A DNA stretch of 64,000 bases from Agrobacterium sp. AGB01 (GTDB lineage Bacteria; Pseudomonadota; Alphaproteobacteria; Rhizobiales; Rhizobiaceae), in NCBI RefSeq assembly GCF_014851585.1, contig NZ_JACVAB010000003.1, forward strand, positions 595,197 through 659,196, read 5' to 3'. Shown here piece by piece: positions 19,416-28,256 of the stretch (position 1 is the first letter of the stretch; each line of letters opens with the position of its first letter). The notes beneath the pieces were generated by a model. The model worked only from the letters and a program-made list of their open reading frames with translations, was not told the DNA's origin and did not search any database. Position numbers and translations under genes: made by a program.

Positions 19416-20999
19416 CTAGAGGCTCTGCCGTGAAGCAACGACGCTATCGAGCCACCCCGTGGCCATTTGGGGAACGGATGCGAGAAGTTTGCCGGTATAA
19501 TCGTCAAATGGCGGGCTCAGCACATCTGCCTTCTGTCCGTAACGGACCACCCGTCCCTTATGCATCACCGCGACCTTATCGGCGATTGCGCGCACAATTG
19601 CCAAATCATGGGTTACAAACAGATATGACGTGCCGTTTTCAGCCTGCACACGCCGCAGCAAATCGAGAATTCCCTCTGCCACCAGTGGATCAAGTGCGGA
19701 GGTTGGTTCGTCACACAGCATGAGTTTGGGGCGTGCAGCCAAAGCGCGAGCAATACAAACCCGCTGCTTTTGTCCGCCCGAAAGGTCTGTCGGATAACGG
19801 GTCTGAAGAGTTGGTGACAACTCGACAAGCTCGAGCAATTCTTCAACAGCCTTGCGGCGTTCTTTGCCCCGCATACCAAAATAGAATTTAAGCGGCCGAC
19901 CAATGATATCAGCAACTGTCCGGTTCGGATTAAGTGCCAAATCTGGAAGCTGACTGATCATCTGTATGTTGCGTAACACTTCCTTCGGGCGGTCATCAAC
20001 GCGAGATGCGAGTTGAACCCCTTCGAAATGAATCTCACCCGCCGCACTCAATAGGCCGCTGACCACCCGAGCAAGCGTCGACTTGCCCGAACCCGATTCC
20101 CCGACAATCGCCGTTGTACGCCCTTTTTCGACATCTAGAGAAACATCACTCAGTACAGGGACTGAAGGGTCATAGGCCGCAAATACGTTCTTCACAGAAA
20201 GAAGAGCAGTGGCTGATGATCGCTCCTCTGTTTCGTTCTGCCTGGCCCCCAATAGTCGTTTTGTATAGTCCTGTTGAGGTGCTTCAAGGAGGTGCGCCGC
20301 TGGCCCCGCTTCAACCACGCGCCCATGACGAAGAACCATCATCTCGTCTGCAACTTGCGCAACGACAGCAAGGTCATGGGAGATGTAAAGCGCAGCCGTT
20401 CCAGTCGTCGCAATCGCGTTTTTTATGGCGATAAGCACTTCAATCTGTGTCGTGACATCAAGGGCGGTCGTCGGCTCGTCGAAGACGATCAAGTCGGGTT
20501 TCGGGCAAAGGGCCATAGCAGTCATTGCGCGCTGGAGTTGACCACCGGATGCCTGATGGGGATATCGTTCACCAAAACGATCGGGATCGGGAAGACCCAG
20601 CATTGCGAAGAGTTCGATGGCCCGTTTGCGTGCGTCCGGCTTTTTCATCACGCCGTGCCAGACGGTGGCCTCAATGACTTGGTCGATCAGTTTGTGGGCA
20701 GGATTAAAGGCCGCAGCAGCCGATTGGGCCACATATGTGACCTTGCAACCGCGCAATTCTTGTCCTTTTCCCGCAGCGAGAATGTCTTTTCCGTCGAGAA
20801 GAATATGCCCACTGGTGATATGAAGACCATTTCGAACATAGCCGAGTGCCGCAAGACCGATGGTGGATTTGCCAGCACCGGATTCACCGATCAGGCCAAG
20901 AACGCGCCCCTTCTGAAGACGCAAACCTATGCGGTCGACAACAATGCCTTCAGCCGATCTGATTTCAAGATCGGTAATTTCAAGCGCGATTTCAGTCAT
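19416..20999 (-). CDS. Fused ABC transporter ATPase (DppD-DppF type)
   Basis: The protein has 527 residues with two ABC ATPase domains. The first has Walker A GESGAGKS near residue 37 and a less typical signature ASGGQLQR; the second has GESGSGKS near residue 298 and LSGGQKQR. Both Walker B motifs end in FDEP/CDEP. It is shorter than the 608-residue fused ATPase at 3525-5351, with a compact linker. The start overlaps the end of the DppC-type permease gene by 8 bases. It powers the second peptide-type importer of the window. Confidence 0.93.
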   Translation of the reverse strand: MTEIALEITDLEIRSAEGIVVDRIGLRLQKGRVLGLIGESGAGKSTIGLAALGYVRNGLHITSGHILLDGKDILAAGKGQELRGCKVTYVAQSAAAAFNPAHKLIDQVIEATVWHGVMKKPDARKRAIELFAMLGLPDPDRFGERYPHQASGGQLQRAMTAMALCPKPDLIVFDEPTTALDVTTQIEVLIAIKNAIATTGTAALYISHDLAVVAQVADEMMVLRHGRVVEAGPAAHLLEAPQQDYTKRLLGARQNETEERSSATALLSVKNVFAAYDPSVPVLSDVSLDVEKGRTTAIVGESGSGKSTLARVVSGLLSAAGEIHFEGVQLASRVDDRPKEVLRNIQMISQLPDLALNPNRTVADIIGRPLKFYFGMRGKERRKAVEELLELVELSPTLQTRYPTDLSGGQKQRVCIARALAARPKLMLCDEPTSALDPLVAEGILDLLRRVQAENGTSYLFVTHDLAIVRAIADKVAVMHKGRVVRYGQKADVLSPPFDDYTGKLLASVPQMATGWLDSVVASRQSL

Positions 21000-21825
21000 C
21001 CTTTTTGACGCCTCTCATTACGCCGCGCTTGCGCTGCCCAATCCAGTCAACAATGAAGTTGATGCTGATAGCCAATATCGCGATGGTGGCGCCCGGGATG
21101 AGCGCCGCAAACACGCCGAACATCAAACCATCCTTGTTTTCTTTGACCAGACTTCCCCAATCAGCCACCGGGGGCTGAACACCAAGGCCGAGAAATGACA
21201 GCGTCGATAAGAACAGGATGGCGAAGACGAAACGTAGGCCCAACTCTGCCAACAAAGGAGAAATAGCGTTGGGAAGTATCTCGTTAAAGATGATCCACAC
21301 TTTGCTTTCACCGCGCAGGCGCGCAATCTCTACATAGTCTAGCACAACAAGGTCAGAGGCAATTGCGCGGCTGACCCGGAACACGCGCGTGGCCTCCAGC
21401 ACAGCCATTACAGAGATCAACACAAACACATTCTTGGGCAACACAGCCAGAACCACCAGAGCGAAAATAAGCGTCGGTATCGCCATCAGCAGATCATTTG
21501 TGCGCGATAACACCTGATCCCGCCACCCACCCGAGAGGGCGGCCAGGAAGCCCAACGGCACGCCGAATGCAAACGCAAGAATGGTTGCTGCCCCCGCGAT
21601 GGATAAGGTCAGTCTGGTTCCCCAGATAACCCGGGACAAAAGATCTCGACCTATGTTGTCTGTACCAAGAAGAGCCTGCGTCGACGGGCCTTCCCATACG
21701 CCGCCAACAATTTCCGATATGGGATGCGGCGCAATGACGTTTGCGAAAACCGCAATGAAAAGAAAGAATGCGACGCCGCCAAAGCCGATGACCGCGAGAA
21801 GACGTGAAGTTGTCCTTTGTCTCAT
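20992..21825 (-). CDS. ABC transporter permease, DppC type
   Basis: The protein has 277 residues from the ATG at 21825, which overlaps the upstream permease stop by 4 bases (ATGA) and gives the normal DppC N-terminus MRQRTTSRLLAVIGFGG. The frame is open further upstream but that part overlaps the other permease. It carries the HPISEIVGG...LLGTDNIGRDLLSRV region and the family's EAA-like loop ARLRGESKVWIIFNEILPN. Inner-membrane pore subunit of the second importer. Confidence 0.92.
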   Translation of the reverse strand: MRQRTTSRLLAVIGFGGVAFFLFIAVFANVIAPHPISEIVGGVWEGPSTQALLGTDNIGRDLLSRVIWGTRLTLSIAGAATILAFAFGVPLGFLAALSGGWRDQVLSRTNDLLMAIPTLIFALVVLAVLPKNVFVLISVMAVLEATRVFRVSRAIASDLVVLDYVEIARLRGESKVWIIFNEILPNAISPLLAELGLRFVFAILFLSTLSFLGLGVQPPVADWGSLVKENKDGLMFGVFAALIPGATIAILAISINFIVDWIGQRKRGVMRGVKKDD

Positions 21826-22865
21826 CGCGGATGCCTTAATCTTGGATTGGTGAGCATGACCATCACATCGACAATGATATTCAGTCCGATATAAACGGCA
21901 GCAAAGATAAGGCCGCATGCTTGCACTACGGGGACGTCACGTTTGGCGACGTGGTCGACCATGTATTGTCCCATGCCTGGATAAACGAAAATAACCTCGA
22001 CAACGACGACACCGACGACGAGATATGCCAGGTTCAATGCAATGACGTTGACCACGGGCGACAAGGCGTTGGGCAAGGCATGTTTCAAAAGAATTTGCCA
22101 CCGCGGCAAGCCTTTTAACTGCGCAGTCTCGATATAAGGTGAAGACATAACAGCCATCAGAGAGGCACGTGTCATTCTCGCCATGTGCCCTGTCACAGCA
22201 ATCACCAGCGTCATACAGGGAAGCGATACCGCAACCAACCGTTGCCAGCCACTCATCGATGATGTCACCAAGGCACTCGACGGCAAAAGCCCAAGCGAGA
22301 CCGCCAGATAAGCGATCAATATGTAGGCGACGAAAAACTCTGGCAGCGAAATCGTCCCAAGAGTTGCCACTGCAATCGTTCTGTCTACAGCCCGCCCCGC
22401 ATACAGTACGGAAATGATGCCGAGTATAAGCGCCAATGGAATGGCAAACAGCGCAGAGACAGAAGCCAGATACAACGTATTGCTTAAGCGAGGCGCGATG
22501 CTTTTTGCGATATCCTGTCTGTTTGAATAGCTACGTCCGAGGTCACCCTGAACAGCATTCCCCAGCCATTCGCTATAGCGCTGGATAGCAGGCCTCTCCA
22601 AGCCAAGCTCTTTACGGATGCTCTCCACCGCCTGCGGCGTCGCTTGCTGACCAAGCATTGCTGTCGCGACATCACCGGGCAATATCTGCGTTCCCGCAAA
22701 TATTACGACAGACGTCGCCCAAAGCAGCAAAATCCCCAAAAGTAGCCGGCGGACAATCATCGACAGCAATCCGCTGCTTTGCCAGATGCGCGCCGCAGCC
22801 TGTCGCAATGTAAACTGGGCGATCTGAGCGCGTTGCGCTGTCTGTATTGGCTTTTGTGTCATCAC
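21822..22865 (-). CDS. ABC transporter permease, DppB type
   Basis: The protein has 347 residues, with about 35 extra cytoplasmic residues before the first membrane segment (IVRRLLLGILLLWATSVVIF). The periplasmic segment contains LGLERPAIQRYSEWLG, the DppB-type region after the first helix. The EAA-like loop reads AQLKGLPRWQILLKHALPN. It forms the pore with the overlapping DppC-type gene product. It is separated from the binding-protein gene by about 120 bases holding a strong hairpin. Confidence 0.92.
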   Translation of the reverse strand: MMTQKPIQTAQRAQIAQFTLRQAAARIWQSSGLLSMIVRRLLLGILLLWATSVVIFAGTQILPGDVATAMLGQQATPQAVESIRKELGLERPAIQRYSEWLGNAVQGDLGRSYSNRQDIAKSIAPRLSNTLYLASVSALFAIPLALILGIISVLYAGRAVDRTIAVATLGTISLPEFFVAYILIAYLAVSLGLLPSSALVTSSMSGWQRLVAVSLPCMTLVIAVTGHMARMTRASLMAVMSSPYIETAQLKGLPRWQILLKHALPNALSPVVNVIALNLAYLVVGVVVVEVIFVYPGMGQYMVDHVAKRDVPVVQACGLIFAAVYIGLNIIVDVMVMLTNPRLRHPR

Positions 22866-22920
22866 AGTCCGGTGTCAGGTCTTGCAAGATTTGGCATTTT
22901 TTCCGCCTGCAAGTTATAAC

Positions 22921-22965
22921 GAAATGGCAGCGATAAACCGTCTATATGGTCATCGCTGCCATTTC
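22921..22965 (-). terminator. Long hairpin between binding-protein and permease genes
   Basis: GAAATGGCAGCGAT at 22921-22934 is perfectly complementary to ATCGCTGCCATTTC at 22952-22965, a 14-base-pair stem with a 17-base loop. It lies 24 bases after the binding-protein gene stop. It probably limits read-through into the permeases or stabilises the binding-protein message. Confidence 0.65.
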
Positions 22966-22988
22966 CATGTCTTGAAGGAAAATAAGGC

Positions 22989-24584
22989 TTATTCTTCGAG
23001 CCAGACCTTTTCCGCAAGGCGATAGCCACTCATGTCGCCGCCACCGGGAATGGAAACATATCCCTTCACCTTGCCGTTTGCCGCGGCGAGATTGTCGGTG
23101 AAGACAGGGATCAACTCGCCACCCTCTTCAACGATCAGGACCTGCATATCATGGTAGATCTGCTTGCGTTTTGTCTCGTCGAGCTCAACGCGCGATGTCG
23201 CCAGCAATTTATCGAAGGTCTCGTTCTTCCAACCTGTTTCATTCCAGGGCGCATCGCTCTGAAGCAGCATGGAAAGCATAGCGTCGGCTGTCGGCCTCAC
23301 GGACCAATTGGATGCAACAAATGGCTTTTTCAGCCAGACCTCATCCCAGTAACCGTCCGATGGCACACGCTCGACATCGATCGTAATGCCAGCCTTCGCG
23401 GCGGAAGCCTGATACAGTTGCGCAGCATCGGCTGAACCGGTGAAGCCATTATCAGAAACGCTGAGCGGGATGGAGCCAGAGAAACCGGACTTTTTCAGAT
23501 GGAAAGACGCCTTCTCCGGATCATATGCACGCTGTGGCACATCCTTTGAATAAAGCGGGTTCCAAGACGGAATAGGATGGTCGTTACCAATCGCGCCTGT
23601 GCCTACGAGCAGGCTTTTCTGGAGCTCCTCTCGGTCAATCGCATATTTCAGGGCAAGACGGAGGTCATTGTTCTTAAGAAGCTCCGAGTCTGTGCGCATC
23701 GGGAAGCAATACATCGAGTTCTCAGGCGTGCGAAGAATCTGGATGTCTGGCCGGGTTGTCAAACGGCTGACAATACGAGGCTCGACGGCATTGATGATAT
23801 GTGCCTGACCGCTCATCAGGGCGGCAGCGCGCGCGGTTGCGTCATCCATCGCAATTGTTTCAACGGAATCAACGTTGGCCCGGTCCGGGTGCCAGTAGTT
23901 CGGATTACGTCGCGTCAGCGCGCGCACACCCGGTTGGAAATCCTCAAGAACAAATGCACCGGTCCCGATACCCTTGTCGAAATCCTCTCCCTCAGGGCCA
24001 ATCCCCAGATGGTAGTCAAGAAACGCAGACGGGAAGTCTACATTGCCGGCTGTCAGAGTAACTGTAATCTCATAGGTGTCCGATGCCACAATATCGCTTA
24101 CAGCCAGCAGCACACCCTTACCACCCGACTTAGTGTCCTCACCCCGATGATGATTGAGTGAGTAAACGACGTCCTTGGCGGTTAATTCCTTGCCATTGTG
24201 GAACGTCACGCCTCGCCGCAAACGGAATACCCATTTGCTAGCGTCCGGATTAGCAGGTTCCCAGGTCTCTACCAAAGCGCTCGTCAGTTTTCCATCCGGC
24301 CCAAGCTCCAAGAGCGTATTAAAAAGCTGGAAGCCCACGGTATACATATAGGCCATGGTGTAGGATGCCGGATCAAGGTGATCGGAACTCGAAGCGGAGT
24401 GCATCGCTATGACGAGATGGCCACCCTTGCGTGGGCCTGCGTCCTGCGCCCGTGCGGCAGACGGAATGAAAAGCCCGGAAGACGTCAACCCAAATCCAGC
24501 CGCGGCGAGCGCCGTGGCGGATAGGCCCAGGAACTGGCGTCGGGAGTGAGCTTGCGGAACGGGGAAATTTTTCTGATTTGGCAT
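22989..24584 (-). CDS. ABC transporter substrate-binding protein, family 5, Tat-exported
   Basis: The protein has 531 residues from the ATG at 24584 (MPNQKNF). The N-terminus has a twin-arginine motif SRRQFLGLS at about residue 14, then a hydrophobic Ala/Gly-rich core and AARAQDAG near residue 46, so Tat export is likely. The SBP_bac_5 domain follows, with FHNGKELTAKDVVYSLN and a C-terminal AEKVWLEE. It is the first gene of the leftward operon with two permeases, a fused ATPase and a MmuM-like enzyme. The ligand is unknown. Confidence 0.92.
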   Translation of the reverse strand: MPNQKNFPVPQAHSRRQFLGLSATALAAAGFGLTSSGLFIPSAARAQDAGPRKGGHLVIAMHSASSSDHLDPASYTMAYMYTVGFQLFNTLLELGPDGKLTSALVETWEPANPDASKWVFRLRRGVTFHNGKELTAKDVVYSLNHHRGEDTKSGGKGVLLAVSDIVASDTYEITVTLTAGNVDFPSAFLDYHLGIGPEGEDFDKGIGTGAFVLEDFQPGVRALTRRNPNYWHPDRANVDSVETIAMDDATARAAALMSGQAHIINAVEPRIVSRLTTRPDIQILRTPENSMYCFPMRTDSELLKNNDLRLALKYAIDREELQKSLLVGTGAIGNDHPIPSWNPLYSKDVPQRAYDPEKASFHLKKSGFSGSIPLSVSDNGFTGSADAAQLYQASAAKAGITIDVERVPSDGYWDEVWLKKPFVASNWSVRPTADAMLSMLLQSDAPWNETGWKNETFDKLLATSRVELDETKRKQIYHDMQVLIVEEGGELIPVFTDNLAAANGKVKGYVSIPGGGDMSGYRLAEKVWLEE

Positions 24585-24823
24585 GATATAACTTCGCGGT
24601 TTATGAGATATATTTTCTCTTCTGGAGTGGTTGATCTCATCGTTGACGCGGCTTCGCAAGCCATGGCGACCTGAAAAATACGATTATTTTAGAACATCTT
24701 TTCAGTAGATGACTTCTAGTCCATCGGGTGAGCAGCGGCAGTGAACGTCTACCCGATCAGCCTCTTCGGTGATTCTCGAAAAGCCAACCGACCGACCGAT
24801 CTACCTTTGCTCAACCAGAAATT

Positions 24824-25564
24824 TTAAAAAGAACTTTGAAGTCGATACCGCGAGCCGGGGTAAAGAAGTCTCACGGACGAGGCCACCTGATTTCCCGACC
24901 ATGTCCGGCGACGAACCAGAAGGCACGGTTCTGAACGCGCCACCGAAAGAAGCTTGCATTCCCATGGCTGCGGCAACACCGCTTCGATGAATTGCTCCGT
25001 GCGAATGATCGGTGCGACCCGCGTCAGGAAAGCGTTCGGTGTGACTACCGTAAAATCCTGATCGAGATAGTCAGGTGCAACATCGGGATTAACGAAGCGG
25101 TCCTCGATCTGGATCGGCACATCATCTTCATGATGCGCGATGATGGTGTGGAAGGCGATATTTCCAACCTTGATCTCCAGTGCTTCAGCCAATTCCGGCC
25201 CACAAGGTTCTCTCTGCGCGAGAATCAATTCGGCGCGATGTGTTGCTCCCCGCTCGGCAATTTCATCGGCAATGTTGCGAACGCCCATAAATTTGGCACT
25301 GCGCTTTTTCGGCGCAACAAACGATCCGCGCCCCTGAACCCGCACAATCACGCCTTCACTGGCCAACTCCCGCAGCGCCCGGTTGGCGGTCATGCGACTG
25401 ACACCCAAAACGTCAACCAGCTCATTTTCCGAAGGAATACGCGAGTTAACCGGCCACTCGCCCGATTCGATACGTGCCTTTATCTGGGCTTTCATACGCT
25501 CGTATAGCGGCGCCTCGCGTGCGCTGGCATCCTTGACGATAGCCTCGACTTCAGCCTGCGGCAT
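24824..25564 (-). CDS. hutC: Histidine utilisation repressor HutC (GntR/UTRA)
   Basis: The protein has 246 residues. The N-terminal GntR winged helix (about residues 18-85) contains SRIPSENELVDVLGVSRMT and ends in VQGRGSFVA, and the C-terminal UTRA domain binds the effector, urocanate in known HutC proteins. It is divergent from hutF and the rest of the hut genes, the usual arrangement for their repressor. The gap between them holds a perfect palindrome likely to be its operator. In Brucella relatives HutC also affects other genes; that cannot be judged here. Confidence 0.92.
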   Translation of the reverse strand: MPQAEVEAIVKDASAREAPLYERMKAQIKARIESGEWPVNSRIPSENELVDVLGVSRMTANRALRELASEGVIVRVQGRGSFVAPKKRSAKFMGVRNIADEIAERGATHRAELILAQREPCGPELAEALEIKVGNIAFHTIIAHHEDDVPIQIEDRFVNPDVAPDYLDQDFTVVTPNAFLTRVAPIIRTEQFIEAVLPQPWECKLLSVARSEPCLLVRRRTWSGNQVASSVRLLYPGSRYRLQSSF

Positions 25565-25592
25565 ACAATGGCATCCTTGTTACAGTCCTCAT

Positions 25593-25611
25593 CTGCATAC
25601 AAAATATGCAG
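25593..25611. promoter_or_regulatory. Candidate HutC operator palindrome
   Basis: CTGCATA-N5-TATGCAG is a perfect 7+7 inverted repeat in the 133-base divergent gap between hutC and hutF, 28 bases upstream of the hutC start. A related half, TATACAA, occurs at about 25677-25683 close to hutF. GntR-type HutC proteins bind such palindromes; assignment is by position and symmetry only. Confidence 0.5.
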
Positions 25612-25697
25612 CCGAAATTTAAGCCCATTATTTCAATATCCCGCTTGATTGTCATCTGAAAAGCTGCAATGTTCCATATACAACTTGAGGCGCGACG

Positions 25698-27068
25698 ATG
25701 GCATCGACAAGAACTCTTTTCTGCAAACGTGCTTTTCTGGCTGACGGCTGGGCAAACAATGTCACGCTTTCCATCGACCATGATGGCACAATAACCGACA
25801 TTCAGGCTGAAACCACGCAAACCAATGCTGAAGAGCAGGCAAAAGGCCCGGTTGCGCCGGCAATTGCAAATCTACATTCACACGCCTTTCAGCGTGCCAT
25901 GGCTGGTCTTGCCGAAGTTTCCAGTTCATCCGAGGATAGTTTCTGGACATGGCGTGACGCTATGTATCGGCTTGTTGGCCAGCTTTCCCCGGAAGACATG
26001 CAAGCTGTTGCCGCAAAGTTGTATAGTGAACTTCTCAAAGGCGGTTTCGGCCACATCGTAGAATTTCATTACCTGCACCATCAGGCAGATGGCACAGCAT
26101 ATGACGATCCGGCGGAAATGTCGCTGCGCATTTTTAATGCTGCAAAGCAATCCGGCATTGGCCTCACACATCTTCCGGTCTTTTACGCCCATGCTGGTTT
26201 TGGCGGCACCGCTCCCGGCGATGGTCAGCGCCCCTTCATTCATTCAGTAGATCGTTTTCTGACGCTTCTTGAACGTCTGGAGAAAGAGCGAGCGGGCACG
26301 GCGATCAATCTGGGGCTGGCAATTCACTCCCTGCGCGCTGCCACGCCGGATGAAATGCACACCATTCTCAGCGCCGAACAAACCGGTGGCCCGATCCATA
26401 TCCATGTTGCCGAACAGCAGAAGGAAGTGGACGACTGCCTGGCGTGGAGCGGTCGCAGACCGGTGCAATGGCTGCTCGATGAAATGCCTGTCGATGAACG
26501 CTGGTGTGCCATTCACGCGACCCACATGACAGCGGAAGAGACGTCGCGTCTTGCAGGCAGCGGCGCGGTTGCCGGTCTTTGCCCGGAAACCGAAGCCAAT
26601 TTGGGCGACGGCATATTCCCCGCCACCGATTTTCTTGGTGCCAATGGCCGTTTTGGTATTGGAACGGACAGCCATGTCGCCACCAGCGTCAGCGAAGAAC
26701 TGCGCCTGCTCGAATATGGCCAGAGGTTGCGAGACCAGAGACGCAACAGAATAACAGCTGGTAGCGGCACGTCTGTTGGCGAGACACTGTTCAAGGGCGC
26801 ATTGGCAGGCGGCGCACAGGCAGCGGGCCAACCAAAGCACGGGCTTAGCATCGGCGCGTCTGCTGATCTGGTGGTTTTGAGTGAGGTTGAAGCCTTTATC
26901 GCCACCGCGCCATCGACAAAAATTCTGGACCGCTGGCTTTTTGCCCTTGGGTCAAAAGCCGTTCGGGACGTCATGGTTGCCGGACAATGGGTTGTTCAGG
27001 ACGGTCGTCACATCCGTCAGGAGGAGATCGATCGCGCATTTCATGCTGCTCTCAAGCGGCAACATTAG
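25698..27068 (+). CDS. hutF: Formimidoylglutamate deiminase HutF
   Basis: The protein has 456 residues of the amidohydrolase superfamily. It converts N-formimino-glutamate to N-formylglutamate and ammonia, the entry to the five-step histidine pathway. Metal and active-site motifs are visible: HSHAFQR near residue 58, HVAEQQKEVDDC near residue 235, HATHMT near residue 272 and GTDSHVATS near residue 320. It is divergent from hutC and leads the operon. Its presence with hutG shows that this organism uses the HutF-HutG route rather than the one-step HutE-type formiminoglutamase. Confidence 0.94.
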   Translation: MASTRTLFCKRAFLADGWANNVTLSIDHDGTITDIQAETTQTNAEEQAKGPVAPAIANLHSHAFQRAMAGLAEVSSSSEDSFWTWRDAMYRLVGQLSPEDMQAVAAKLYSELLKGGFGHIVEFHYLHHQADGTAYDDPAEMSLRIFNAAKQSGIGLTHLPVFYAHAGFGGTAPGDGQRPFIHSVDRFLTLLERLEKERAGTAINLGLAIHSLRAATPDEMHTILSAEQTGGPIHIHVAEQQKEVDDCLAWSGRRPVQWLLDEMPVDERWCAIHATHMTAEETSRLAGSGAVAGLCPETEANLGDGIFPATDFLGANGRFGIGTDSHVATSVSEELRLLEYGQRLRDQRRNRITAGSGTSVGETLFKGALAGGAQAAGQPKHGLSIGASADLVVLSEVEAFIATAPSTKILDRWLFALGSKAVRDVMVAGQWVVQDGRHIRQEEIDRAFHAALKRQH

Positions 27069-27114
27069 ACTGCATTTTTAACGTCACTGACATTCATCAA
27101 AAAAGGGGAACATA

Positions 27115-28149
27115 ATGTTGAATGACAAATTGAAATATACAATTGCAGCCGCGGCCATGATCCTTGGCGGTTCTGTCGGTTCGGCCCAGGCATCCTATTG
27201 CGGCGACGGCAAAACCGTTACCTTTGCGGGTATTGACTGGGAAAGCGGCTCGTTCATTACCGAGGTGATGAAGACCATTCTCGAAAAGGGTTATGACTGC
27301 AAGGTCGACTCCATTCCCGGTAACTCCGTGACGCTCGAACAGGCAACAGCAAACAACGATGTGCAGATTTTCGCCGAAGAGTGGATTGGCCGTTCTGACG
27401 TCTGGAATGCAGCCTCTGCAGCTGGCAAGGTCAAGTCGATCGGCAAGACATTTGTCGGCGCATCCGAAGGCTGGTTCGTGCCAGAATATCTCGTTAAGGG
27501 CGATGCAAGCCGTGGCATCGAAGCCAAGGCGCCTGATCTGAAAAGTGTCGACCAGCTTTCCAATCCCGAAATTGTTGAACTGTTCAAGGACCCGGAAGAA
27601 CCATCCAAGGGTCGTTTCCTGAACTGCCCATCGGGTTGGACATGTGAAGGCGTCAACACCGCAAAGCTTGAAGCCTACAAGCTGGGTGAAACCTACGTGA
27701 ACTTCCGCCCAGGCACAGGCACGGCACTCGATGCAGGCATCAGCTCCGCTTACCTTCAGGGCGAACCAGTCCTGTTTTACTACTGGAACCCGACCGCAAT
27801 CATGGGCAAGTTCAAGCTCGTTCAGCTGGAAGAGCCAACCTATGATGCAGAATGCTGGAAAGAGCTGACCAGCGCCAGCGGCAAGCGTGAAGCCGGTTGT
27901 GCATTCCCGGCTGTTGAAGTCGCTTACGGTATCAACAGCACATTTGCGGAAGAAGCGCCTGAAATCGTCAGCATCCTCGAAAAGGCAACCTTCCCACTGG
28001 ACGAAGTCAATGCAAGCCTTGCCTATATGGTCGACGAAAAGGCTGACGCTCCGGCTGCAGCGGCACGTTTCCTGAAGACGAAGGGCGACGTATGGGGTGG
28101 TTGGGTTTCACCTGAAGCCAAGGCAAAGATCGAAGCCTCCCTCAACTAA
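27115..28149 (+). CDS. hutX: Histidine ABC transporter substrate-binding protein HutX
   Basis: The protein has 344 residues with a Sec signal peptide (hydrophobic core, cleavage near AQASYCG). The OpuAC-type binding domain of the betaine/proline/histidine class follows, with WESGSFITEVMKTIL near the start of the mature protein and FRPGTGTALDAG in the centre. Four Cys pairs suggest periplasmic disulfides. In Sinorhizobium the homologous HutX delivers histidine to HutWV. GGGGAA 6 bases before the ATG is a strong ribosome site. It follows hutF by 46 bases and is separated from hutW by a large hairpin. Confidence 0.88.
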   Translation: MLNDKLKYTIAAAAMILGGSVGSAQASYCGDGKTVTFAGIDWESGSFITEVMKTILEKGYDCKVDSIPGNSVTLEQATANNDVQIFAEEWIGRSDVWNAASAAGKVKSIGKTFVGASEGWFVPEYLVKGDASRGIEAKAPDLKSVDQLSNPEIVELFKDPEEPSKGRFLNCPSGWTCEGVNTAKLEAYKLGETYVNFRPGTGTALDAGISSAYLQGEPVLFYYWNPTAIMGKFKLVQLEEPTYDAECWKELTSASGKREAGCAFPAVEVAYGINSTFAEEAPEIVSILEKATFPLDEVNASLAYMVDEKADAPAAAARFLKTKGDVWGGWVSPEAKAKIEASLN

Positions 28150-28156
28150 ACAGAAC

Positions 28157-28211
28157 GGGAATGTGCGGGGTCGGCGAACCAACAGCGTTTGCCGCAACCT
28201 TGCACATTCCC
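28157..28211 (+). terminator. Two-level hairpin between hutX and hutW
   Basis: GGGAATGTGC at 28157-28166 pairs perfectly with GCACATTCCC at 28202-28211. Inside the loop CGGCGAAC and GTTTGCCG can form a second stem with one mismatch or wobble. It begins 8 bases after hutX. As with the hairpins after the two other binding-protein genes in this window, it probably lowers expression of the membrane parts relative to the binding protein. Confidence 0.65.
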
Positions 28212-28256
28212 TGCCCCTGTTCTTTTCTTCCGTCTCCCATACCGAGGGCTTAAGCG

